Shown here: one piece after another, positions 57,408 to 64,000 of the stretch
Numbering within the stretch: position 1 is the first letter of the stretch
Layout: the number at the start of each line of letters is the position of its first letter
Notes under the pieces: generated by a model
Database searches by the model: none
The model's input: only the letters and a program-made list of their open reading frames with translations
Told to the model about the DNA's origin: nothing
Source: Bryobacterales bacterium F-183
Lineage (GTDB): Bacteria; Acidobacteriota; Terriglobia; Bryobacterales; Bryobacteraceae
Length of the DNA: 64,000 bases
Assembly (NCBI GenBank): GCA_016865505.2
Contig: AP025252.1
Location: forward strand, 620,001-684,000
Direction of reading: 5' to 3'
Program-made: the position numbers and the translations under genes

Positions 57408-59039
57408 ATGCAGTCCACCGTCAACGAGTCCGTCGAGCAGTTTATTGCTCTCGAACAGCAAAAGACCCTGCTGCGCATTTTGACGTGCGGCAGCGTGGAC
57501 GACGGCAAGTCCACCCTCATCGGCCGCCTGCTGCATGACACCCGCAACGTCTACGAAGACCAGTTGCAGTCCATCGCTAAGGGCACTCTCAACCGCTCCA
57601 CCGCGGCGGTGGATTTGTCGCTGCTCACCGACGGTCTGCGCGCCGAACGCGAACAGGGCATCACCATCGACGTTGCCTACCGCTACTTCACCACTGCGCG
57701 GCGCAAGTTCGTGCTGGCCGATACACCGGGACACGAACAGTTCACTCGCAACATGGCCACTGGCGCGTCCACTGCCGACGTCGCCATCATCCTGATCGAC
57801 GCGCGCCATGGTGTACTCCCGCAGTCGCGCCGCCACGCCTACATCTGTTCGCTGCTCGGCATCCGTACGGCTGTCGTCGCTATCAACAAAATGGACCTTT
57901 TGGGATTTGACCAAAAGGTGTTCGACGCCATTCGCGCCGAGTTCGCGCCGCTGCTCGAACAACTGCATTACGACAATCCGTACTTCCTGCCGTGCAGTGC
58001 GCTCGATGGCGACAACATTGTCGACCGCAGCAAGCGCATCCCGTGGTTTGAAGGGCCGGCGCTGCTTGAGTACCTCGAAAATACGGACCCCAACGATCGC
58101 GCGGCGCAAGGCGACTTCCGCTTCAGCGTCCAGCATGTGATCCGCCCGAACCTGGATTTCCGCGGTTATGCCGGAACCATCGCGTCGGGCGTCATTCGAA
58201 CGGGTGACGACATCCGCGTGTGGCCCAGCCGCCGTACGTCGAAGATCTCGCGTATTGTCACCTATGACGGCGATCTCGAAGCCGCACAGGCCGGCCAGTC
58301 CGTTACGTTGACACTCGAAGACGAGATCGACATCGCGCGCGGTGAACTGTTCACCCGCTCGCACGAAGCGCCGACCACTGCCAAGCGCTTCTACGCCGAT
58401 ATCGTCTGGATGCAGGACCGTCCGCTGCGTTTGGACCGTCCCTGGATCATCAAGCACACCACGCGACAGGTCCGCACCCGGGCCGTACGTATCCGGCATC
58501 GGGTCAACATCAATACGTTTGAAGAGCAGCACAATATCCAGCAGCTGGGGCTGAATGAAATCGGTGTGGTGGAGTTTGAGGGCGCTTTGCCGCTCTTCTT
58601 CGATCCCTATACATCGAACCGCACCACCGGCGCGTTCATCATCATCGACCCTGAAACCAACGCTACCGCCGGCGCAGGCATGTTGCGTGGCGCGGTGGAA
58701 GCGGAGTTCCGTCCGGTAAAGCCCGGTGACCGCGTGGCGCGTTACGGCCACCAATCGAAGGTGATCCGCCTGAACGGCCGTACCGACCTCGCGCGGCGCC
58801 TGGAACGCCGCATCTTTGATCGAGGCGGTGTCGCCGCAGTGCTCGATCATGCGAACATCGAAGTTCTGGAAGCGCTGGCCGAAGCAGGCTGCATCGCGCT
58901 GCTGGTGAACGAGCCGAGTACGGCACCGCTGGCGGTGGAAGATCACGCTGCGATCGAAGAGTTGTTGGACGAGATTTTCGGTTCGCATTCGGAAGACGGC
59001 AAAGCGGGCGAAGTGGCCACGGAAGGGGAAGGCATATGA
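57408..59039 (+). CDS. cysN: Sulfate adenylyltransferase large subunit with a vestigial APS-kinase-like tail
   Basis: A 543-residue GTPase subunit. The P-loop GSVDDGKST is at residues 28-36, followed by DTPGHEQFTRNMATGAS and AINKMDLLGF. Domains II and III reach about residue 435 and fit CysN. From about 441 the tail reads RYGHQSKVIRLNGRTDLARRLERR, VAAVLDHANIEVL and AEAGCIALLV, which follow the line of a CysC APS kinase but lack its P-loop (usually GLSGSGKST) and most of its C-terminal half. The tail is about 100 residues instead of about 190, so it should be inactive. CysN couples GTP hydrolysis to APS synthesis. Confidence 0.92.
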   Translation: MQSTVNESVEQFIALEQQKTLLRILTCGSVDDGKSTLIGRLLHDTRNVYEDQLQSIAKGTLNRSTAAVDLSLLTDGLRAEREQGITIDVAYRYFTTARRKFVLADTPGHEQFTRNMATGASTADVAIILIDARHGVLPQSRRHAYICSLLGIRTAVVAINKMDLLGFDQKVFDAIRAEFAPLLEQLHYDNPYFLPCSALDGDNIVDRSKRIPWFEGPALLEYLENTDPNDRAAQGDFRFSVQHVIRPNLDFRGYAGTIASGVIRTGDDIRVWPSRRTSKISRIVTYDGDLEAAQAGQSVTLTLEDEIDIARGELFTRSHEAPTTAKRFYADIVWMQDRPLRLDRPWIIKHTTRQVRTRAVRIRHRVNINTFEEQHNIQQLGLNEIGVVEFEGALPLFFDPYTSNRTTGAFIIIDPETNATAGAGMLRGAVEAEFRPVKPGDRVARYGHQSKVIRLNGRTDLARRLERRIFDRGGVAAVLDHANIEVLEALAEAGCIALLVNEPSTAPLAVEDHAAIEELLDEIFGSHSEDGKAGEVATEGEGI

Positions 59040-59701
59040 GTCTGGTTGATAACGCAAAGGAACTGATCCGTAAGGAACTGGCAAGCGCTCCGGGTCCTGT
59101 GTGTGTCACCAGCAGCTTTCAGGCCGATTGCGTCACTCTGGTCCACCTGCTGATTCAGGAACAGCCGGATATCCCGGTGCTGTTTTTGGACACCGGCTAT
59201 CACTTCGCGGAGACGTACAAGTACCGCGATGAGATGGTGGCCAAGCTGGGTCTGAAGCTGACGAATATGCAGGCGGTGAAGACGGTTGCGGAGCAAGAAG
59301 CGGAGTTCGGCAAGCTGTACGAATCGTCGCCGGACAAGTGCTGCGGCTTCCGCAAGGTGGAGCCGTTGTTCAGCGGTTTGCAGCCCTATTCGGTGTGGTT
59401 CACGGCATTGCGCCGGGACCAATCCCCGACGCGCGCCAACCTGGCAGAAACCGCCCCGTTCCAGTTGCCTGGCGGCAAGATGATCCAGAAGGTAGCGCCA
59501 CTAGCCGCGTGGACCATGCGCGACGTCTGGGCGTACAACAAAGAGCACGGATTGCCTCCGCTGCCGTTGTACGACTTGGGGTACACGAGCATCGGCTGTG
59601 AGCCTTGCACGGCAAAGCCGTCGCTCGATGGTTCGGATCGTTCGGGCCGTTGGGGTGGCAAGAAGCTGGAATGTGGCATCCACATTCAGGCTTCGTCGTA
59701 G
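59036..59701 (+). CDS. cysH: Assimilatory adenylylsulfate (APS) reductase
   Basis: A 221-residue PAPS/APS reductase. The nucleotide-binding PP-loop-like start is VCVTSSFQADCVTLVHLL. Cys-102 and Cys-103 in KCCGFRKVEPL and Cys-188/Cys-191 in GCEPCTAKP form the 4Fe-4S cluster pattern of APS reductases. The catalytic cysteine is in ECGIH at 213. PAPS reductases without a cluster lack the CC and CxxC pairs, so this enzyme should reduce APS to sulfite. The start overlaps cysN by four bases. No sulfite reductase gene was seen. Confidence 0.93.
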   Translation: MSLVDNAKELIRKELASAPGPVCVTSSFQADCVTLVHLLIQEQPDIPVLFLDTGYHFAETYKYRDEMVAKLGLKLTNMQAVKTVAEQEAEFGKLYESSPDKCCGFRKVEPLFSGLQPYSVWFTALRRDQSPTRANLAETAPFQLPGGKMIQKVAPLAAWTMRDVWAYNKEHGLPPLPLYDLGYTSIGCEPCTAKPSLDGSDRSGRWGGKKLECGIHIQASS

Positions 59702-59703
59702 GA

Positions 59704-60003
59704 TTACTCGGCTACGAGCGACTGAAGCGCGTGTAGGACACTTATGACCACAGGTGAGGGTGCTCGCTCAACGAATGTGGCGCCCCGCGTCTTCAGGTCC
59801 AGTACGCGGATTTGGTGGCATAACACCACTCCCTGCACGATCATACCGGTGCCGGTTAGGCTCACTGTGAAGCCCGCGCTTCGGGCAAAGTTGCCGCCTT
59901 AGCGAATCGGACAGCACAGCGGCGAACTGACGCAGCGCTTTCCAGCCTGCTCGTGGCCAAGAGTGGGCTCAAGATCTACGTGGTAAATGTCACCACGGCG
60001 CAC
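59704..60003 (-). pseudogene. Decayed MazF/ChpB-type toxin
   Basis: From a GTG at 60003, TAGTG-coupled to the antitoxin, the frame reads VRRGDIYHVDLEPTLGHEQAGKR, the classic opening of an mRNA-cutting PemK/MazF toxin. It then has a stop codon (TAA at codon 35) and a shorter than usual middle, and continues in the same frame with GGNFARSAGFTVSLTGTG, GVVLCHQIRVLDLK and FVERAPSPVV, which is the rest of the toxin, to a stop at 59704. About 15 residues are missing at the RPVLVVSP-like segment, so an internal deletion is likely in addition to the nonsense change. The protein should be inactive. Confidence 0.82.
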
Positions 60004-60251
60004 TAAATCAGTTCCTCGCCCACCGGCGGATCTGCCATCCAGAAGCGCTCGTCTTCGGAGATGGGGGCTTCGGGATCACAGAGCGCAAGGCGCTCTTCGA
60101 GGGTGAGCCTGCGGGGAGGCCCGATCTCCGCTTGTGCGGCTTTTTCGCTGGTCTCGAGCAGCCAGTCGGCCAGGGTCAGGCCGCGTTTTTCGGCTGCCGC
60201 CGTCCATTGTACGATTCGCTCATCCGGGATCTGTAAGTTCAATACGGCCAT
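60003..60251 (-). CDS. Antitoxin-like protein paired with the decayed toxin
   Basis: An 82-residue protein starting at the ATG at 60251. The N-terminus MAVLNLQIPDERIVQW and ADWLLETSEKAA suggest a ribbon-helix-helix/MazE-like DNA-binding fold, and the acidic C-terminus (DPEAPISEDERFWM) suits a toxin-binding tail. The gene's TAG stop overlaps the toxin start. It looks intact, while the toxin is broken. The frame is open to 60365, but that part runs through the repeat and has no support. Confidence 0.7.
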   Translation of the reverse strand: MAVLNLQIPDERIVQWTAAAEKRGLTLADWLLETSEKAAQAEIGPPRRLTLEERLALCDPEAPISEDERFWMADPPVGEELI

Positions 60252-60289
60252 CGATGAGTGACTCCTGCCTTGAGAGTAACGCAAACGGT

Positions 60290-60363
60290 CAAATACCCAA
60301 AATGGGTATCTGAAAACCCATTTTGGGTACGATGGCTTTTGTTGCAAACAAAAGCGGTTGGAC
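60290..60363. repeat. 74-base direct repeat, copy 1, containing a 14-base-pair hairpin
   Basis: This segment is identical over 74 bases to 61209-61282. Its core TACCCAAAATGGGT and ACCCATTTTGGGTA can form a 14-base-pair stem with an 8-base loop, followed by a smaller TTTTGTT/AACAAAA stem. It lies about 30 bases beyond the stop codon of the PEP-CTERM gene at 60392 and could act as its terminator. Confidence 0.9.
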
Positions 60364-60391
60364 ACACGAAGCGCGTTTTTTGCGACTGTTT

Positions 60392-61045
60392 TTACGCGGA
60401 GATGCGGCGGCGGGAGCGGGTGAACACGAGCAGACCCACTGCCGAGAGCGCCACTACTGCGGAAGGCTCCGGAACGGGCGCCGTGATGGGATTGCCTGTC
60501 AATTGGAACGAGTTGATTGCAGGACTTAAGCCGGTCGGCGGGAATCCATCCTGATCATATCGCTCTCCAAAATATGTCGCGTACGTGCCCGTAGGTGTCA
60601 CGGGCGGGCCGCTTCCCAGCCAATTCAGGCCAGTGGTTGTTGAGTTGGCCGCGGCAACCAGCCAGTACGTTGTACCAGCCTGCAAACGGTAGGGCGTTGG
60701 CAAGGTAAAGACGTAATTTGCTATTCCAAGGCCCATCGTGGGGATCTGGAAGGTGGCGAGGATCGCATTCGGAACTCCCAGTCCTGCGTTGCTGTGGGAC
60801 ATCAAGTGAATGCCTGGAGCATGGGCAGTGCGCAGAGATTCCAACCGTAGGACAGCGGTTGTTAGGTCAATCGACTTCGTCATCGTAAAGCCGAGGCCTT
60901 TGCTTAAGGTGAAGTTGCCAAAAAAGGAACCTCCAATGTCATTCTGTTGCGGCAGGTTCCCAATGATGATGTCCGCCTTGGCGGCAGAAGTAAAGCCTGC
61001 AAGCAGGTAAAGGGCGAAGGCAAGCTTAGGGGTACGAATGTTCAC
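60392..61045 (-). CDS. PEP-CTERM paralogue A
   Basis: A 217-residue exported protein. Signal peptide (LAFALYLLAGFTSAAKA), then a beta-sandwich with DIIIGNLPQQND, LGFTMTKSIDLTTAVLRLE, IHLMSHSNAG, LATFQIPTMG, TYWLVAAANSTTTGL and YATYFGERYD, then PVPEPSAVVALSAVGLLVFTRSRRR as the PEP-CTERM signal. The body resembles choice-of-anchor R domains by pattern memory. The start is a GTG with AGGAG about 12 bases upstream, unlike copies B, C and D. Its 3' flank carries the 74-base repeat. Confidence 0.85.
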   Translation of the reverse strand: MNIRTPKLAFALYLLAGFTSAAKADIIIGNLPQQNDIGGSFFGNFTLSKGLGFTMTKSIDLTTAVLRLESLRTAHAPGIHLMSHSNAGLGVPNAILATFQIPTMGLGIANYVFTLPTPYRLQAGTTYWLVAAANSTTTGLNWLGSGPPVTPTGTYATYFGERYDQDGFPPTGLSPAINSFQLTGNPITAPVPEPSAVVALSAVGLLVFTRSRRRISA

Positions 61046-61208
61046 GGAAATGACACACTCCTAATGGTTGGCCACGGCACCAGATCAGCAGCGACGGTGG
61101 CCGAATCACCCTGATTCTAGAGCAGGAATATTGCATTTGGATTGGCTCGTTTGCGTATCTTTTGATCGACTTAAAAATCAATGCTGCTGTTCGATATTTC
61201 CGGAAAAG

Positions 61209-61282
61209 CAAATACCCAAAATGGGTATCTGAAAACCCATTTTGGGTACGATGGCTTTTGTTGCAAACAAAAGCGGTTGGAC
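61209..61282. repeat. 74-base direct repeat, copy 2
   Basis: Identical to 60290-60363, at an offset of 919 bases. It lies about 27 bases past the stop of the PEP-CTERM gene at 61309, in the same position as copy 1 relative to gene A, which points to duplication of gene plus flank. Confidence 0.9.
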
Positions 61283-61308
61283 GCACGAGGCGCGTTTTTG
61301 GACTATTT

Positions 61309-61938
61309 TTACGCGGAGATGCGGCGGCGGGAGCGGATGAGCACCAGCAGACCCACTGCCGACAGCGTGATGGCTACCGAGGGTTCGGGTAGTGCTGACG
61401 GGTTCGGAGCGGAGAGCAACTCGAAGGAGTTCGCAACCCCGGAAACCGAGTATGAAGCGCCACTATTGAACGAGAGACGGGCTCCGACATACGTGGCGAA
61501 GGAACCGGTGGGAGTGTCATCACCGAGCCATGCAAAAAGGGCTTGATTACTGTTGCCGGCAGCGGCAAGCCAATATGTCGTGCCACTCACCAACTGATAC
61601 GCAGTTGGCAAAGTGAACAGGTAGGTCTGCGGTGGTCCGCTAGTCAGAGTGAGACTCTGAAAGGTGGCGAGCACGGTGCCGGGATTGCCGTTGGCGTCAG
61701 ACATCAGGTAGACGGTTGGAGAGGCGTTGGCGGCGTTCGTGAACAGGGACAGACGAGCGGATCCGGCGTAGATCGTGGACGTCATGGTGAAGCCGATGCC
61801 TTTCAGGACACCGGCCCCAAAGCTGGTACCTCCGCTGGTATAGTTATCGGGTCCGTTTCCGATGATTACATCGGCTTTTGCTGTTGCGGTAGCAAGCAGG
61901 CATGCCGCCAGTGCACCGAGAAGAGAGCGAAGTCGCAT
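61309..61938 (-). CDS. PEP-CTERM paralogue B
   Basis: A 209-residue protein of the same family: signal peptide (MRLRSLLGALAACLLATATAKA), then DVIIGNGPDNYTSGG, LKGIGFTMTSTIYAGSARLSL, VYLMSDANGN, LATFQSLTL, TYWLAAAGNSNQALFAW and ATYVGARLS, ending LPEPSVAITLSAVGLLVLIRSRRR. The ATG at 61938 lies exactly 8 bases after a TATACA box (61947-61952 on the minus strand), with no ribosome-binding site between, so a leaderless transcript is likely. Function unknown. Confidence 0.86.
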   Translation of the reverse strand: MRLRSLLGALAACLLATATAKADVIIGNGPDNYTSGGTSFGAGVLKGIGFTMTSTIYAGSARLSLFTNAANASPTVYLMSDANGNPGTVLATFQSLTLTSGPPQTYLFTLPTAYQLVSGTTYWLAAAGNSNQALFAWLGDDTPTGSFATYVGARLSFNSGASYSVSGVANSFELLSAPNPSALPEPSVAITLSAVGLLVLIRSRRRISA

Positions 61939-61952
61939 GGGGTTAGTGTATA
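61939..61952 (-). promoter_or_regulatory. TATACA box 8 bases before paralogue B
   Basis: On the minus strand TATACACTAACCCC directly precedes the ATG. The same box with the same spacing is found before paralogues C (62768-62781) and D (63570-63583). A start of transcription at or beside the ATG is implied. Confidence 0.6.
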
Positions 61953-62104
61953 TCTACCTTGGATCAGTCTGAGGATCTTTCTCGTACCAGTCAGTACTTT
62001 TTGTCAGACACGCAACTGGGTACGGTTTACCAAAGAGAGCTTCGGCACCTTGGATTTGCAGGAGCAACAAACGTGTGAATGCGCTTGCTGATCCGGCGAA
62101 CTCA

Positions 62105-62767
62105 TTAGGAGTGGAGTGCGCGACGACGGCGAGAGCGGGTGAACACGATTAGCCCCATCGCCGAAAGCGTGATTGCTACCGAGGGTTCGGGTACGCCTGC
62201 TGGTGGAGGAGGCGGCGGGGGCGGCGGGGCAGCAGCGGAGAGCAACTCGAACGAGTTGGCAACCGCAGAGGCTGCGTAGGAAGCGCCACTGTCGCCGGAC
62301 AACCGGGCTCCGAGATAGGTGGCGTGGGCACCGGTCGGCGTGTCATCCCCGCGCCATAGAAAAAGGGCTTGGTTGCTGCTGCCGGCAGCCACAAGCCAGT
62401 ATGTTGTGCCATTCACTAACTGATACGCAGTTGGCAAGGTGAAAAGGTAAGCTAGCGGCGTCGGGTCGGAGGACAGAACAGGGCCTTGAAAGGTGGTGAG
62501 TACACTGCCCGGCTTGTTGCCGGCGTCCGACATCAGGTAGACGGTTGGAGATACGTTGCTATTGCCGGTGCTTAGTGACAAACGAGCGGAACCGACATAG
62601 ATCGTGGACGTCATGGTGAAGCCGACGCCTTTCAGGACGCCGGCAAAAATGCTGGTACCTCCGCCGACAGTGCTATCGGGTCCGTTTCCAATGATTACAT
62701 CGGCTTTTGCTGTTGCGGTAGCCAACAGGCACGCCGCAAGCAGACCGAGAAGGGAATGCAGTCGCAT
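62105..62767 (-). CDS. PEP-CTERM paralogue C
   Basis: A 220-residue paralogue starting at the ATG at 62767; the frame is open to 62788. Signal peptide MRLHSLLGLLAACLLATATA and body DVIIGNGPDSTVGGG, LKGVGFTMTSTIYVGSARLS, VYLMSDAGNK and TYWLVAAGSSNQALFLW closely match copy B. A run of nine prolines lies before VPEPSVAITLSAMGLIVFTRSRRRR. The start is preceded by TATACACTAACGCA with 8 bases between the box and ATG. B and C are the most alike pair and likely the youngest duplication. Confidence 0.86.
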   Translation of the reverse strand: MRLHSLLGLLAACLLATATAKADVIIGNGPDSTVGGGTSIFAGVLKGVGFTMTSTIYVGSARLSLSTGNSNVSPTVYLMSDAGNKPGSVLTTFQGPVLSSDPTPLAYLFTLPTAYQLVNGTTYWLVAAGSSNQALFLWRGDDTPTGAHATYLGARLSGDSGASYAASAVANSFELLSAAAPPPPPPPPPAGVPEPSVAITLSAMGLIVFTRSRRRRALHS

Positions 62768-62781
62768 TGCGTTAGTGTATA
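62768..62781 (-). promoter_or_regulatory. TATACA box 8 bases before paralogue C
   Basis: TATACACTAACGCA directly precedes the ATG on the minus strand, the same arrangement as before copies B and D. No ribosome-binding site is visible. Confidence 0.6.
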
Positions 62782-62924
62782 CGTTCACTGGGCAGAATTT
62801 GGAACTGTCTGTGATGTTTTATCAGACACGCAGAAGGGTAGCGTACGGTCGTGATTGCGATGGGTGCGGATGTCCCGATTCAGGCTTACGCACCCTTTGG
62901 TTGACGCGCGGAAAAGCCTGTGAA

Positions 62925-63569
62925 CTACGAGTGGATCGTCCGGCGAAGGCGAAGGCGCGTACAGAGACCTAGGCCGAGCACTGCGGCGGAGAGAGTGGCA
63001 ATAGCGGATGGTTCGGGTACCGCTGCGGGCGGCGGTGCAAACCCGATGAGCTCAAACGAATTGATGACTGAGGAGTTGAGTGTGAGAGGGAAACTACCGC
63101 CGAGGCGAGCCCCGAGGTAGGTTGCGCTGGCCCCGGTCGGCGTGCTCGAAACGGTGCTGGCCCGCCATATTAAACCAGACGTCGTGCTGTTGCCTGCCAG
63201 AGTGAGCCAATAGCTGGATCCACTCACCAGATCATAAGGCGTTTGCAGAGTAAAGAGATAGTCTGCTAGCCCGGCACCCAGGGTTGGGGTTTGAAACGTA
63301 GCGAGCACCGTGGTTGGGTTGTTGCCGGAGTTCGACATCAGGTAAACGTTCGGCGCGTGGGTTGCGAGGTTGGAGCTTAGACGCAGACGCGCCGAAGTGA
63401 GCCGCATCGTGGTCGTCATGGTGAAGCCGATTGCCTTCCCCCCTCCACCTGCAATGAAATTTGTCGAGGAGGAATCGTTGACGGGCGGAAGATTACCGAG
63501 GATGACATCCGCCTGGACGGTAGCAGTGGTGCACAGACACAGAACGAACGCGGACAGTATAAGGCGCAT
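62925..63569 (-). CDS. PEP-CTERM paralogue D
   Basis: A 214-residue paralogue starting at the ATG at 63569; the open frame reaches 63704 but without signal peptide. Signal MRLILSAFVLCLCTTATVQA, body DVILGNLPPVNDSSS, AIGFTMTTTMRLTSARLRLS, VYLMSNSGNN, LATFQTPTLGAG, YWLTLAGNSTTSGL and ATYLGARLGG, tail VPEPSAIATLSAAVLGLGLCTRLRLRR. Its N-terminal half is nearer to copy A (IGNLPQQND), its promoter is like B and C. Function unknown. Confidence 0.86.
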   Translation of the reverse strand: MRLILSAFVLCLCTTATVQADVILGNLPPVNDSSSTNFIAGGGGKAIGFTMTTTMRLTSARLRLSSNLATHAPNVYLMSNSGNNPTTVLATFQTPTLGAGLADYLFTLQTPYDLVSGSSYWLTLAGNSTTSGLIWRASTVSSTPTGASATYLGARLGGSFPLTLNSSVINSFELIGFAPPPAAVPEPSAIATLSAAVLGLGLCTRLRLRRTIHS

Positions 63570-63583
63570 TGACGTAGTGTATA
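63570..63583 (-). promoter_or_regulatory. TATACA box 8 bases before paralogue D
   Basis: TATACACTACGTCA directly precedes the ATG on the minus strand. The box and spacing match copies B and C although the bases between differ, which supports a functional role. Confidence 0.6.
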
Positions 63584-63639
63584 GCAACAAAGCCGTGCTT
63601 TGTGCCTGATCGTTGGTACCGGTACGGGTTTGCTTCGCG

Positions 63640-64000
63640 TCAGTGTCGCCGTTCGGCCTGGAGCTTGGCGTCCATTTCATGCGCCTTCTTCCGGTTTGTG
63701 GCATATAGATTGGTGGTTTCCCGCGGGTCGGTGGCGAGATTGTAAAGTTGCCCTCCTTCGGCTTTGACCTGCTGGGGGGACGAGAAGCCTCCGGAACCTC
63801 GGGACGGCACGTACTTCCAGTTGCCTTCGCGAAGCGCGAACACGCCCCGCATCGAGTGGTGGATGATGCTGGTGCGTGCTTGCTTCGCCTTGCCGGTGAG
63901 GACGTCCACTTGCGAGATGCTGTCTTCCGCGTAGCCTTGCGGTACCTTGGCCCCGGCGATCTGGGCGAGGGTGGCGTACATGTCGGTAAGTCCTAATAGT
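63640..64000 (-). CDS. Sulfatase, C-terminal part, cut by window edge
   Basis: The last 119 residues or so of a sulfatase. The frame continues past the edge with LLGLTDMYATLAQIAGAK, the helix that precedes the C-terminal domain in sulfatases. It then reads GVFALREGNWKYVPSRG and GGQLYNLATDPRETTNLYA, the typical C-terminal sheet and end. The catalytic N-terminal half with the formylglycine motif lies outside the window. It is the gene nearest the PEP-CTERM array, but with a 71-base gap and no visible link to it. Confidence 0.85.
   Translation of the reverse strand, partial: LLGLTDMYATLAQIAGAKVPQGYAEDSISQVDVLTGKAKQARTSIIHHSMRGVFALREGNWKYVPSRGSGGFSSPQQVKAEGGQLYNLATDPRETTNLYATNRKKAHEMDAKLQAERRH

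Noticed and set aside
57402-59084. 560-codon minus-strand frame opposite cysN
   Set aside because: CysN on the plus strand is unmistakable; this is a shadow frame.

Overview
The window looks like a piece of an Acidobacteriota chromosome, probably from the Solibacter/Bryobacter group. This rests on gene content, not on a database match. It holds an alternative complex III operon, helix-turn-helix proteins fused to TolB-like propellers or TPRs, a VWFA-type remnant typical of acidobacteria, paired DUF1549/DUF1553 and DUF1501 genes, sulfatases, and many PEP-CTERM proteins. The DNA is GC-rich, and adjoining genes commonly overlap by a few bases.

Layout. 1-4134 (minus): actA-actB-actC of the quinol-oxidising alternative complex III, with a good promoter. 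4445-12986: secreted proteins of unknown role, a PEP-CTERM protein and two membrane-anchored HTH regulators. 13063-18352 (minus): a complete rRNA operon in the order 16S, tRNA-Ala, tRNA-Ile, 23S, 5S. 19098-24885: a secreted PPC-domain protein, a quinone oxidoreductase, a D-aminoacylase fused to a VanX-type dipeptidase, release factor 2 with its programmed +1 frameshift, and a Sua5-type tRNA-modification enzyme. 25628-33764: a sulfatase, then a minus-strand run of tyrS, a c-type cytochrome/DUF1549/DUF1553 protein, a DUF1501 protein and an HGSNAT-like membrane protein. 33809-39269: aroA, a small histidine kinase, a GH57 enzyme and a cation/proton antiporter. 39306-43026: a second DUF1553/DUF1501 pair. 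43128-44279: two tandem hcp genes without other type VI genes. 44360-49667: lipA, recA, HU, tatA, a glycosyltransferase-like protein and mtnA. 49660-56357: a CPBP protease, a conserved unknown, a broken VWFA gene, an HTH-TPR protein, an inositol-phosphatase-like protein and two metallohydrolases. 56497-59701: cysD-cysN-cysH for sulfate assimilation. 59704-64000: a decayed MazF/ChpB toxin with its antitoxin, four tandem PEP-CTERM paralogues and the end of another sulfatase.

How the genes fit together. CysD/CysN make APS. CysH has the iron-sulfur cysteine pattern of an APS reductase, so PAPS is not needed, and CysN ends in what looks like an APS-kinase remnant without its P-loop. The sulfatases and the DUF1501/DUF1553 pairs suggest breakdown of sulfated or complex polymers, but that role is inferred. 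The PEP-CTERM array at 60392-63569 shows recent duplication and a shared -10-like box exactly 8 bases before three start codons, which suggests leaderless transcripts.

No CRISPR array, prophage or intact insertion sequence was seen. I found no clearly new multi-gene system. The most unusual items are the CysN remnant, the aminoacylase-VanX fusion, the PEP-CTERM array with its repeats, the decayed toxin and the Ala-before-Ile rRNA spacer.
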